DNA from: Terana coerulea
Lineage: Eukaryota; Basidiomycota; Agaricomycetes; Polyporales; Phanerochaetaceae
Length of the DNA stretch: 64,000 nucleotides
Reading direction: 5' to 3'
NCBI GenBank assembly: GCA_024811115.1
Contig: JAKOGH010000696.1
Location: forward strand, 186,001-250,000
Part shown: positions 23,249 to 33,169 of the stretch, piece by piece
How positions within the stretch are numbered: position 1 is the first letter of the stretch
How the letters are laid out: each line of letters begins with the position of its first letter
The notes under the pieces: generated by a model
What the model was told of the DNA's origin: nothing
The model's input: only the letters and a program-made list of their open reading frames with translations
The model's database searches: none
Program-made: the position numbers and the translations under genes

Positions 23249-25206
23249 GCAGTGCCTGAAAGTGTGCGTTCTGAGCGTGCAGGGCACCATGCAACGAGAA
23301 AGACGCAGACGGTAGCGTGCCTTTCACGCCAAGGGCTTGTCGCTGCTGCTGCGCCAGATGACGGAAAGAGGCAAGCGCAGTGAACCACTCATTCCTTTTA
23401 GGCGACCACATCAAGAAATCCTTCTGGAAAGCCACGAACTCGTTGCATCGGGCTCGAGTTCGAGGTCCACAACGATCTACATTGTGTCTTCTCCACGACG
23501 CTTCCATTTTGCATAGTTCGAAGAGGAAGGTGAGTATGTACATTTTGGGTATTGTCGGTACACGAGTCTATCTAGGCGGAGGCGGGCGTCGGCCAGCACA
23601 TCCACCGCTCTGGCCCTGGTCTCACATCCGCCATCATGACAGATATAACGGCCAAACGGACGGGCTCGCACAGATCGCAGAAATGACCCACGAGACCGGT
23701 TACAGCGGGACCTGGAATCAAATCTCTCCTGAATGTGGGTGTGTTCACCGCTCTCTTGGCTATCGGTTGCGGACGAGACGCTTCCAATTGCGCCCTTGAA
23801 CCGGTGACATGCGAACGAATAGCATGTTATCATCTATCAACTTGTCGAGCTCTCATCATTCAGCGGCAGCCGCAATAGCACTAGCGTCGAGGACGACTCA
23901 CCCTTGATGGCACTGTGATTTGATTGTCAGGAGGACCGGCACAATAACGTGAAATCTTCCCTGCTCTCATGTTGCGGCCATGGTTGGCGGAGGGGCCTCA
24001 AGGCCTCCGGCGGCGTGTGGCTGTGTCAGCAGGTCTTGGGAATGCTCGGCGACTAGCGACGCCACCCTGCTGAAGGCTGCGACACAAGGCTCGTTTCCTT
24101 CCATGGTGCCGCAAGCCGTGGAGGCGCCGGCCGGGCATGTTCCTGAATCTCCCAGAATGATGTCAGGCGGGCCTGAGGAGCAGAGGTTCGTAACGTGATA
24201 CTGCCAAAAGGCCCCTTCAGGTCCTGGCGAGTCTGTATGCGGAATGCGCATCGTGAGGGCTGTGCTCACCTCTGAACCTTGCTCGCAGATCAGCATGGTA
24301 ACCGTCAACAAGAAGCTTGCTATTGCGCGGGACTAGCGGGCACCTGGACGTGTAAGAGCTAAGTATATCAGGACAAGAGATGATGCAGGGTGCCGCGCGC
24401 CCAGGAAGTCGACGGCTTGCGGAGGTCACACCGTACAAAACCCGGAATCATGCCTGTGTCCGAAACCATGAAATAATGGGTTGAAATTTGTCCAGGCCGT
24501 CTCCCTGTCAGTCGGAGGCTGACGGACTGCGCAAGTACGCGCAGCGAGCGTCCCGCCCTGAAGAATGAATAGGTGTAGGCCACAGGAGCTAGAAGATGCT
24601 CGAGCTATCTCCTGTGAGAATGGCGGCAGCGGCGCGCATACGTAACGGCAAGCGTTTGAGGAGTTCACGGAAGACACTGGCCGGAGAATAGAGACGGTTT
24701 GGCTGGTTGTCTGCAGGCAACCATCTCCTCCGAACGAGAGCGAAGCGGGCTCTGCAGGTGACTGACCTGCTGACTAACGTAGGTTAATTACGATCGCGCG
24801 TGTGCTGAACGAGAGGGCTGACGGTCGGAATGTGTGTATGTACCTTGTTGCGTGAACAAGTGGACAAGGTTTTTGTTCAATATTTTTTTTCGGCGACGCT
24901 GAGCATCCAGGGGTGTGTCTGTGGGAGGTGTCAATCAGCCGCCCTCTCGGTCGCCCATCATTTGTATGGAGGCTCACCGTTGTCTGACAAACTGCTGGTT
25001 GTATGGGGCTCGATTTGTGTGGTAGACCCGGCGTTTGGAGATTGATCTGGGCCGCACTCACGATTCGATGATTCAAAGGCATTGTGGCAGTGAGATTGTG
25101 CCTGGAGGACTAGCGGTTAGCCCGGCACTACTTATGTGCAGCGGGCGAAATTCAACATAAACGCCAGCGACGCCCGCCCCTTATTTTCCCCTGTCCGCCG
25201 ACGACC
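23249..25206. other. Intergenic, ligase promoter and one weak ORF
   Basis: About 2 kb. An in-frame ATG at 23290 would extend the ligase by 14 residues. Other ORFs show no domain motif or splice support except the weak candidate at 23967-24311. No RNA gene or repeat recognised. Confidence 0.4.
23967..24311 (-). CDS. Weak candidate ORF, Cys-containing, unknown
   Basis: An open frame of 114 codons with coding-like third positions. The second half has spaced cysteines (NLCSSGPPDIILGDSG, then GTCPAGASTACGTMEGNE and a further Cys) and ends AAGGLEAPPPTMAAT. It could be an exon of a small secreted protein, but I found no signal peptide exon or convincing acceptor, and I do not recognise the family. 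A chance ORF is about as likely. Confidence 0.2.
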   Translation of the reverse strand: MLTVTMLICEQGSEVSTALTMRIPHTDSPGPEGAFWQYHVTNLCSSGPPDIILGDSGTCPAGASTACGTMEGNEPCVAAFSRVASLVAEHSQDLLTQPHAAGGLEAPPPTMAAT

Positions 25207-26001
25207 ATGTCCGACAGGCGAGCCCACCAAATGCCTGCCAGTGCGACGACGATGTACGCCTCGCCGCAGCAGTGGCATCACAACGCCCAGTATCCGGCGG
25301 GCTACACCAGCTCTCCCACGGCCCACTACCCTTCTTCGTCCTACGGCGCTCACTCCCAAAACCATTCTGCCTCCTCCTACCAGGTCATGGCGCAAGCAAC
25401 CACCATGCCCGCCTACCAGACCTCGGACACACGGACAACCTACACACACGACCGCTCGCCGCCGCTGCAGACGCAACAGCCCGCGTACCCCACCGTCGAC
25501 CGCAACGGTGTTCCCACAACCCAGCCCGCGCCGGGCTACATGTCCAATTACACGTATTCGCCGGCCCTCGCCCAGCACCCGCAACAGCCACCACCAGCCA
25601 TGCCGTCGTACACCGCTGCCCAGTCGCCACATTCGGGCAGCGTCCCGCCGGCGCAGCACTCGCCGCAAATGCAGTACCCGACCGCGGCGGCCTATGCGCA
25701 ACAGCAAGCACAGATGGCGGCCGAGGCCGCCGCTGCCTCGCAGTACCCGGCGTCGCCCCAGCGGCCGTTCTCTTGCGACATGTGTGCACTGTCCTTCAAT
25801 CGTCAGCACGACCTGAAACGCCACAGAGACACGCACACCGGCGAGAAGCCTTTCCTATGTAATGGGGGTGTGGGAAGACCTTCACGAGGAAGGACGCGCT
25901 AAAAAGGCATCAGGTGCGTTCTCTTTGCACCTTCCACGGTATCCCCTGCTCACAGATCGGCGCAGCTCGTGAAGAGGTGTGGCATAGACGAGGGGGCATA
26001 G
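25207..26001 (+). CDS. C2H2 zinc-finger transcription factor
   Basis: Exons: 25207-25913 and 25966-26001, intron 52 nt. A long Gln/Pro/Tyr/Ser/Ala-rich N-terminus (about 190 aa) precedes two fingers near the C-terminus: CDMCALSFNRQHDLKRHRDTH, linker TGEKPF, then CNGGCGKTFTRKDALKRHQ. The second exon adds LVKRCGIDEGA and the stop. The second finger is only in frame if the G run at 25864-25868 has six rather than five bases; the literal frame ends 12 codons later without the second pair of histidines. The architecture (disordered activator region plus two C-terminal fingers) is common among fungal regulators. Target genes are unknown. Confidence 0.85.
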
Positions 26002-26279
26002 CAGCGTGACCATCAGTTGTGGTGAGCACGCACCGAGTCCACCCGATGGGATCTAATCTTCGTGCAGGATACTATACCCACCTAATACAACCCGTTCTCG
26101 CATTCGCATACTGTAGTCCACTCGCTATTCGTCCGTGTGTACAGGTTCTCCTGTCATCGTGCGCACAACCCTTGTACAGCTGATGTGTAACATAGTATCA
26201 TAATCCGTACATCCATAGCGCGAGAACCAGCCAGCATGCTCCCGCCCTCCCCTACGCTACGTCCTGGACGCCCGATTCA

Positions 26280-26967
26280 CTATGCTTGGCTTACGTCGGT
26301 GCTGGCATCGGCAGGCGCATATGTAATCGGCAGCTCCAGCACCCATGCATCGTGTGGTACAATCTTTTGTAGTAATCCTTGTACACTCCTGTCTCCTTGA
26401 ACCCATGGCGCTCGTAGAATGTCTTTGCAGAGCCGTTTGAGAGTTGGACATGCAGGTACGCCGCAGAGATTTTGGGTGTCGTCTGCGCTTCGGCCGCTTT
26501 GATGATATGCTGCATGCTTTGGGATCCGAGGCCTCTTGAGCGATACGGCTAAGAAAGTTTCGGAGATGAATTCGCTTTGCAATCTACAGACGACGTACCG
26601 CCAATACCCCCATGGTCATAATGTACAACTTTGTTTCTTCGCCCACCGTCTCTAGCCTGCAGCAGAACGTACCCACTGGTACGTCATTGTAATAGACTTG
26701 CTTGTGCGCAAAGTCATAAGTCCACAAAGTCTAGCGAAAGCATGAAACGAAACGTACTGAGCTTGCAAAACTCTTCTAGCTCGGGTTGAAGAATGTCATG
26801 GTAAAACTTCTCGCTGTACTTTATGGGGAACAGCACAGAGTTCAGCTTCCGGACGGTGCCTGCAGCTATTGAGTGTATGAGTACCTCCGCACAAAAGGGC
26901 ACGTACCGAGGTTGTTGCTCGTCAGGGACGCGAAGGAGACTCGTGGTGGTGAGCGAGTAGAGGACAT
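26280..26967 (-). CDS. NAA50: N-alpha-acetyltransferase 50 (GNAT family)
   Basis: Acetylates N-termini (usually Met followed by a hydrophobic residue) and works with the NatA complex. Exons (minus): 26967-26907, 26859-26758, 26696-26599, 26548-26280; introns 47, 61 and 50 nt. Protein: MSSTRSPPRVSFASLTSNNL, GTVRKLNSVLFPIKYSEKFY, HDILQPELEEFCKLIYYNDV, PVGTFCCRLE, ETKLYIMTMGVLAPYRSRGL, GSQSMQHIIKAAE, YLHVQLSNGSAKTFYERHGF, then VPHDAWVLELPITYAPAD. R-S-R-G-L-G is the acetyl-CoA P-loop of GNAT enzymes (Q/RxxGxG/A). The frame slips by one base near 26360, between YYKRL and VPHDAW, where one G seems to be missing. It is tail-to-tail with the C2H2 gene, 278 bases apart. Confidence 0.92.
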
Positions 26968-28575
26968 GGAAGCGTGGGAATGTTCCCTCCGGCGTTCCAA
27001 GCGCGAAGAAGGAAGGCCGAGAAGGCCAACCTTGGACCAATACCTCGCATGGCGACGGTACTCGATTCATGCTCTCCGTCGCCTTTGCTCAAGCTCGGCC
27101 GCACATAGCCGCTTCTAGTATGTTTCTTTGCGTGCAGGGCATATGATTCGCATGTTTTGGCCGGTAGGGCGAGACGTTCAGGCGAATTGGGACCTATGAC
27201 CGACTGACGGAGCGCTAAGCTTGGGGGCGCCAGCCTTGGCAAGCGACTGTAAGGTGCAGCTCCTGAGGGTTTTCTCGTTTAGTTACGGCCTAACATCTTG
27301 CTCATTTTTTCATAGGGTAGCTTTGCGGCTAGAACTGCTTGCTATGGTGCTTAGCGCAGCAGACCCGCGCACAGCAGGCCCCCAACCATTCCAGAGTTAA
27401 ACGTGTCATAGCGCCAGCCTAGGCCCAATCAAACATGTCCAGACTAAATGAATTCCGACATACCCTCTGAACTTTGTACCGAGGCGCGGCTGCCGGCCGA
27501 CGCTCTGCCCTGGTACCTCCGCGTGCCTTGCAAGGTGCTCCGAGGGCGGACGAGTCCCCCGCTAGGGCACACGAGCGAGATCCTGTCCACGGCGACAGGT
27601 GAACGCATCAGCATCAATTATTCGCCCTCACACAGGCACTCAAACCTACCGCTCTCTGCGTCCAGTTTCCGACGCGACCCTATCATGATGTCTGACCGTC
27701 CCGCGGTGCGTGTCAGCTGCCCCAAAACAATCTGGCGGGCTCCTTACCCTTTCCCATCTCAGACGGTTGTCCCGCCAGACATACGCGCTGGCAGCCTGCC
27801 CTGCCGCAGTGATCGTTGGGCAGCCGGGCCAGGAACCCCTGTCATCCGCCGCCGGTACCTCGCGGACACTCAGCGCGCCTCGGGGCGGCGTGGTTACGGT
27901 CAGGACAGCCTGGGGCTGGTGTGGAGGCTGGGCGAACTGTATCTGGTCCCGTCTGTGACGCGCCGCGCAGCACCGCTCACGGTGTCGTAATGATGAGGGT
28001 CCCCACAGGCGATCGGGTGACTCCTATCGGACCATGGCCCATCACAGGACCGATGATGACCTCCGCCGCTGCAGAACGTTCCAGTACCCGTGCCGAAGAA
28101 TGGCTTCGCACGGCTGCTCAGTTCTTGGAGGATTCATCATGGAGGGTGATGCAGAGCTTGAGCCGGTGTGTCCAATATTTGTAAATGCGTCCTATCAATT
28201 GATTAAGCTCTAGCGACGTCTTGCGCGGTACCGACGCAGAACATGCAAGCCGTCCAGCTAATATTACACCTCTCGCTCGCGACTTGGCGGGGATCACTGC
28301 TTAGTGGACGAGAATATGGATTGACAGCAGTCGCTTGTAAATTGTCCATTCCGTAAGTCATATCTGAGACAATACCCCTCGTCGCGCAATTTACGCTGAC
28401 GCTTGCCCCCTCATTCAGTACTCGTGTTTCAGAAAGAGCGCAGGGATTACGCTTTCCACTCATCACCACGTGATGTACACATTTTCGGTCAAGCGATCTC
28501 ATGATTGGGTCTAGTTGGTACATTCCATAATACAAGGTTATTGGTTTACAACACAATTATAGTTAATACATGCGC
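26968..28575. other. Intergenic, no supported gene
   Basis: About 1.6 kb. From 27450 to 28000 the DNA is GC-rich with long open frames on both strands, but neither strand gives a domain, a plausible start with splice sites, or a match I recognise. The part near 28200-28560 is AT-rich 3' flank of the next gene. Confidence 0.4.
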
Positions 28576-29231
28576 TCAAGCATTCGGATTGGGGAAAGGG
28601 TGCTTTCTTTGATGTTGTTTACCCCGGGTCTTTGGGGATGACGACGATCGTCGCAGCTGGTCAAGATAGACATCACTAAAGCTCTTGAAGATGCATCGCC
28701 CAGCTTTATCGTGCTCTGCTGAAGCGACCCATATGCAGTGCCAGCGACCTTCTCTGTAGTCGTCGGTAAGTGCACTACGAAATATTCATGGACAACATGG
28801 ACAGCTGACCCCTCGAATTTAAAGGCTAATCCCGCATGGCGCTGGTCCCAAGAACTCTTACGCTTCCCGAGCTGGAAAGCATGGTCTGTCATCGTGATGA
28901 TGGCCGCCTTTGCTATCGTAAACCGAAGCTCGGGCTTCCCATCCGCGGCCAGCAGCTCCTGCAGCTCGGCATTCATCTCGACTTTCTTGGGCACCCCGGG
29001 ATGTGTTGGGTGATAGCCGTCCACGCGGATCTGGTACGCCGTCTTGTCCGTGAAGTGGAGCGTCACCGTGGGGTGTGTACTGGACGCGCGGATGGACGCG
29101 AGGACTTTGCCCACCATCTCGGCTGGGAGAACCCCCGGGCGGGCGGGCTGAACCCTTGCAGCGTTGGGGCTCGGATGTTTCGTCCAGGGACCCTGGTTGT
29201 TCTTGCCCGGCTTCGGCGAGGGTACGGGCAT
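28576..29231 (-). CDS. Conserved-looking protein of unknown function
   Basis: Not assigned to a family. Exons (minus): 29231-28810 and 28753-28576, intron 56 nt (GTCAGC...CTACAG); 199 aa. The start MPVPSPKPGKNNQGPW was chosen because coding composition begins there although the frame is open further upstream. Next come HPTVTLHFTDKTAYQIRVDG, YHPTHPGVPKKVEMNAEL, LRFTIAKAAIITMTDHAF and HAGLAFKFEGEGRWHCIWVA. The protein ends in a Ser/Lys/Arg-rich tail. No signal peptide, membrane segment or catalytic motif is visible. The regular beta-strand pattern suggests a compact soluble domain. The smooth join across the intron into Trp/Cys-rich sequence supports the model. It is divergent from the + gene at 29830. 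Confidence 0.72.
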
Positions 29232-29829
29232 TATGTCTTCGGGGACAGGTGGGTCAAGGGACGTGGGCTGATATGGCGGGTTGATGCGGCAAGTTGGCGG
29301 GCGTCGGAAGCGTCGCAGCGCTTTCGCAGCACTTATAAGGCGTGTTGAAGTCGGTGGCCACCCGTTTAACAAATTAGACTCCGACGCCGCCGTTCCCACG
29401 CCATGGTCAAAGCGATTTAAGACATTCATCTCTCCAGCTCCTTTGTCACTGCAATGCATAATTGATTCTGATCAAAGGCCGTTAAGGGTGGCCACCTTGA
29501 GACTGGCGTGCTATGATGGAGTTCCAATGGGCCACACGTTGATGCCCCTTCTGCGACGATGACAAGGAGCCGTGCAGTCAGTAAACGGTGCAATATGAAG
29601 ACATTTGTCTCTCAAACTCCGAGATGGCAGTACCTCAACAATTGAAGCAGACCGTGAAGATTGGCGAAAATACGAGAATATTCGCGGTCTCCCGAAATGG
29701 ATGGCGATCAGCTTTGTGGCGTCCGCTTCTTCCGGGCCGACCTCTCGGAGGGCTTGGAAGATTCTATCCACCGGATCTCGCATTCACCTCGCCATCTCAC
29801 TGCCTCCTCGTACCTAGAAACCACCATGG
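29232..29829. promoter_or_regulatory. Shared divergent promoter region
   Basis: About 600 bases between the starts of two unknown genes. Two overlapping frames at 29511-29817 look peptide-like on opposite strands; I could not connect either to a gene. Regulatory role inferred from position only. Confidence 0.3.
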
Positions 29830-30451
29830 GTGAGCCCACCATACTTTCGTAACGCAGACATATACTCAATCCTTCGTCTCGCAGCCTCTTCGGAAGAACT
29901 CTTCTTTAACGCGCCGCACCCGCCGACCGAAAAGGCCGTCGAAGCCTTCAACGTCGTCCTGCACACCATCAAGGCCGAGATCGTCAAGTCGCGCCACCAC
30001 TGGGACAAGCACGAGCCCAAGATGTGGGCGCGCGCCGCGGGGCTGAGCGACCACGCGCTCGTGGACTTCACCGTCGAGAAGGACCTCGTCGAGTGCCGCA
30101 GCGCGCCGACGGCGTACGGCACGATCATCCTGGGCAAGATCAGGATCCCCGCGGTGAGCGACGGGGAGGGCGCCGGATTTGTGCACGTCAGGTATGAGCT
30201 GTCCGTGCCCGATCCGGACGTAATCTGACCCATCGCTACTGTTCTGCAGGATTCACGACCCTCCGAACAGGGCAAGTACCGCGTGAGCAATGGGTGGTGT
30301 GCTTGCTGACAGCATCGCCTTTTAGGGTACCGAAGACGTCGTATTCCATTCGCTGTGGACTGATGAAGGCCATCGAGATGCGGACGGTCAGCCTACTACA
30401 TGGCGGGCGATCCAGGTCGAGTCGACACCTCTCGAGTTCTTCAATGAATGA
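29830..30451 (+). CDS. Conserved-looking protein of unknown function
   Basis: Exons: about 29830-30191, 30250-30271 (22 nt), 30326-30451; about 170 aa. The second intron (30272-30325) uses a GC donor (GCAAGT); only this choice keeps the frame, giving VRIHDPPNRGTEDVVFHSLW. Other segments are NADIYSILRLAASSEELFF, VVLHTIKAEIVKSRHHWDKH, GLSDHALVDFTVEKDLVECR and GTIILGKIRIPA, with the end IQVESTPLEFFNE. No family assigned; it looks like a soluble alpha/beta protein. The start is unclear: a good ATG context (CACCATGG at 29826) is one base out of frame with the ORF, so an extra G or an upstream exon is possible. Confidence 0.68.
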
Positions 30452-31081
30452 GCCGTCTCGCACAATCGAAGTAAATACACCATATGTTGCAGAACCTTGG
30501 CGATGTTGACACCACATCATGTCACATGTTGGATATCGAGGACATTACTTGGAGGGCTGTTACGTGGACTTGACCGGTCTGGGGGACATGCACATTAGCT
30601 TACATAGCTACAATGCAATATGAGTTGACTCACTTCTGAAAGAGCGTGCTCGATGCAATGCAAGGATGTGTTGCGCGCTACTGACAGCAATCGCAGGCTG
30701 AACTACAAAGCCGCAACCCTCCACAAGTAAGCCTATGCCATCGGCAGCCTCCCCTAATAGCGCCAGAGAGCCAATGCGACACTAAAAAGGCTCACAGCCT
30801 TTACACATAGAGCATAATGTGGCATAGGAGGCAGACATCTACTGTTGTACACAGAATCACACAAGTACAATCACCCCTGCAAGAGGCAACATGAAGCAAG
30901 CACGGAACAGAAGCTATGACAGTATGAAAGGGGATGAGTACAAGTGCAGAGTATATACACAGGGGGAGAGGAAGGAATAAGTAGTAGAGCGGAAAGAGAA
31001 GAGCCAAAAAGGAGAAGAAGAAAAATGAAACCACCAGCAGACACCAATGCGGTCCATGTAAATCCAAATCACAACGGCTAC
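30452..31081. other. Convergent intergenic region
   Basis: About 630 bases between the unknown + gene and the cyclin gene, AT-rich and purine-rich in places. No gene, RNA or repeat seen. Confidence 0.5.
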
Positions 31082-33169
31082 TCAATGCAGACCAGACACC
31101 GACCAATTATGAGAAGTAGTGTATGTGTTCGTGCCGACGCCGGCGCCGAGAGCGGCGAAGTCGACGAAGGGGTCCAGCGAACGCTCGAGCAGGACCGGGT
31201 TGAAGACGGCTTCGGAGAGAGAGGGGAGGCGGACGGGCGCATGGGCGATGACGGGCTCGAACGGAGCCAACTTCGTGTCGATGAAGATCGACTCGCTCGA
31301 TAGCCACGACGCATGGCCGGCGACTCCGGCTGCGCTGTGACCGACGTAGTGCGCGTCGGACAATGCGAACGCGCTGGGGGCCGGCGTGAACGCCGGGGCT
31401 TGGAGCATCCGATCACCTTCGTCCGATGAACCCGTTGACATTGGCGAGTACACCAGGCCTGGCGTTGAGAGCGACGGCGAGGCCATGTCGTCCGCATACA
31501 GTAGCCCATTGCCATGCAATGGCTGCGGCGGCGCGAACGCAAAGATCGCGCTGGAGATCGAGTTGCTGAAGTCGTCCATGTCGGGTTCCGCCACGAGGGT
31601 CGCCGCCGTCGACGCCGAGATACCAACCGGAGGAGTGACGATGAACGGGACCTCCGAGCGGGCAAACGCGAAGTCGTCACAGACAGTGAGGTCACTGCTA
31701 TCAAGGTCCGGCAGGGTAACGGCCCGACGGAGGCTCGACTGGCCGCGAGCGCAAGTGCGCACGGCCCCAACGTGGTTGGTGTACAAAGCGGCCGGGGTCG
31801 TCGGCGTCGGCCAGGCGCACGTGGGGCTCCGCTGGATAGTGACTTCCGTCTTGCATCTCGCAACTGTCCTATGCACGGTGTTAGCCGCAGGCGGCGATGG
31901 ACCCTTTCCGACCCAAAGCCGCCATTCAAGCGCTTCGCCGAGTGCACGTTCGCAACGGCCGATCTCCCGAGGAGGCAATCCAGCCAGTTTCGCCCACGCC
32001 TTGTTCGAATACGACCGGTCTTGCATGAACTTCGCAGCGAGGATCAGGCAAGCGAGGAACGTACGGCGAGGGCAGAGGAGTGGCGAGGGGAGCGCGGGGA
32101 GCGGCGGCAAGGGCGCGAACGGGGTCTTAGTGGAAGTGACGGCGCCGACAGGAGGAGGTGCGATAGGGTCCGTCTCCGCGTTCAGGAGTTCCGTGGGCGG
32201 CGCTGTCAGCGGTCCTTGAGGATAGGAGTCAACCAGTAGGGTAGTCGCCAGGTCTTCATGGACAGATGACTGGTTATATGCGCCTAAATCAGCTTCTTGA
32301 CTTCGGATAGACTCTTCGATTTCCTCGAGGGTGCCCATAACGATCCGTTCCGAGGGACTATCCTCTGGTAAAACCTGAGATCGAGATGGCCTCGACCGCT
32401 CACGCTCGAGGATGCCGGGGACTTTACAACGAACGGCCTCCAGATAGCAGAGAGCGGTCTGCAGGACGCCTGTCGACGTACGGGAGCGCCTAAGCACTTC
32501 ATGTACGAATCCCCGCGTGGAAATCGAATGGTCCTGCAAGCCCTCGGGCGAGCTTGCGAAGCTGGAGGTTATCGTGGGAGAGGGAAAAGCTGTTGATTGT
32601 GAGGGAGATATGGGGGACGGGAGTTGAATGTTGCGCATGGGGAGTTGCATGAGAGGTATGTCGATGGACGAAGCCTGCTTCTCGCCAACGGCCGAAGTGG
32701 TAGGTGCAGCTTGGGCCGACATCCGGAAGGCATGAGGTATGTCCTCCGGATGCCAGATGTCGCAGAGGGAGCTGACGGCTTGATCTGCGAACACGAGCGG
32801 CCATGAGCGGTGTGGAAGTGGCGGACATCCGAACGAGACCTGTAGCATGCCCGGGAAACAGGGACTCACCAACCAGCCGAGTGACATGTTTGTTTTTCTG
32901 CGCGTCTCGGATTGAGCAACTCTGGGAGCCCTGAGCGGAGGTGTGGAGAGATGACTTTCGACCTTGATCGGCCTGGCAGGCGGGACTGATATATGAGGCG
33001 GGGGATGCTGAGAGAACTGACGATGCTGGGGTATGTAGATATGTCTGAGGGGAGCGTGTTTGAGCAGAGATTGGTGGATTAATCGCGGACGAGTAGGTTG
33101 CCAGCGGGACCTAGCGCGCGAGGCGCCGCTAGGTCCGCGATGGGCGAGTGAGTGTGAAATGGCGTGCAT
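31082..33169 (-). CDS. Cyclin-domain protein, Pho85-cyclin (PCL) type
   Basis: Single open frame of 695 codons, no intron required. The cyclin box is split by a long insert: TRGFVHEVLRRSRTSTGVLQ and ALCYLEAVRCKVP, then after about 120 disordered residues CPRRTFLACLILAAKFMQDR, SYSNKAWAKLAGLPPREIG and ERALGEALEWRLWVG. This fits fungal cyclins that activate Pho85-like kinases in cell-cycle entry, nutrient or phosphate signalling. N- and C-terminal regions are Ser/Pro-rich and probably disordered. The first Met (33169) gives a basic Ser/His-rich leader; Met in NMSLGWLVSPCFP at about residue 94 is an alternative start. Inside that region a 30-nt GTGAGT...CTACAG stretch is probably too short to be an intron. 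Exact PCL subgroup not claimed. Confidence 0.85.
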   Translation of the reverse strand: MHAISHSLAHRGPSGASRARSRWQPTRPRLIHQSLLKHAPLRHIYIPQHRQFSQHPPPHISVPPARPIKVESHLSTPPLRAPRVAQSETRRKTNMSLGWLVSPCFPGMLQVSFGCPPLPHRSWPLVFADQAVSSLCDIWHPEDIPHAFRMSAQAAPTTSAVGEKQASSIDIPLMQLPMRNIQLPSPISPSQSTAFPSPTITSSFASSPEGLQDHSISTRGFVHEVLRRSRTSTGVLQTALCYLEAVRCKVPGILERERSRPSRSQVLPEDSPSERIVMGTLEEIEESIRSQEADLGAYNQSSVHEDLATTLLVDSYPQGPLTAPPTELLNAETDPIAPPPVGAVTSTKTPFAPLPPLPALPSPLLCPRRTFLACLILAAKFMQDRSYSNKAWAKLAGLPPREIGRCERALGEALEWRLWVGKGPSPPAANTVHRTVARCKTEVTIQRSPTCAWPTPTTPAALYTNHVGAVRTCARGQSSLRRAVTLPDLDSSDLTVCDDFAFARSEVPFIVTPPVGISASTAATLVAEPDMDDFSNSISSAIFAFAPPQPLHGNGLLYADDMASPSLSTPGLVYSPMSTGSSDEGDRMLQAPAFTPAPSAFALSDAHYVGHSAAGVAGHASWLSSESIFIDTKLAPFEPVIAHAPVRLPSLSEAVFNPVLLERSLDPFVDFAALGAGVGTNTYTTSHNWSVSGLH

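Noticed and set aside
23160..23543. Minus-strand ORF overlapping the ligase start
   Set aside because: Overlaps the ligase N-terminal coding exon in another frame and has no recognisable feature.
27448..27990. 180-codon plus-strand ORF
   Set aside because: The opposite strand is equally open, which points to GC-rich composition; no domain recognised on either strand.
29511..29783. Minus-strand ORF beginning MRDPVDRIFQALREVG
   Set aside because: Looks peptide-like but sits inside the short divergent promoter, has no acceptor linking it to the downstream gene, and competes with an equally open + frame.
32817..32875. 30-nt GTGAGT...CTACAG intron in the cyclin gene
   Set aside because: Shorter than any confirmed intron here and in frame if retained, so I kept the single open frame.
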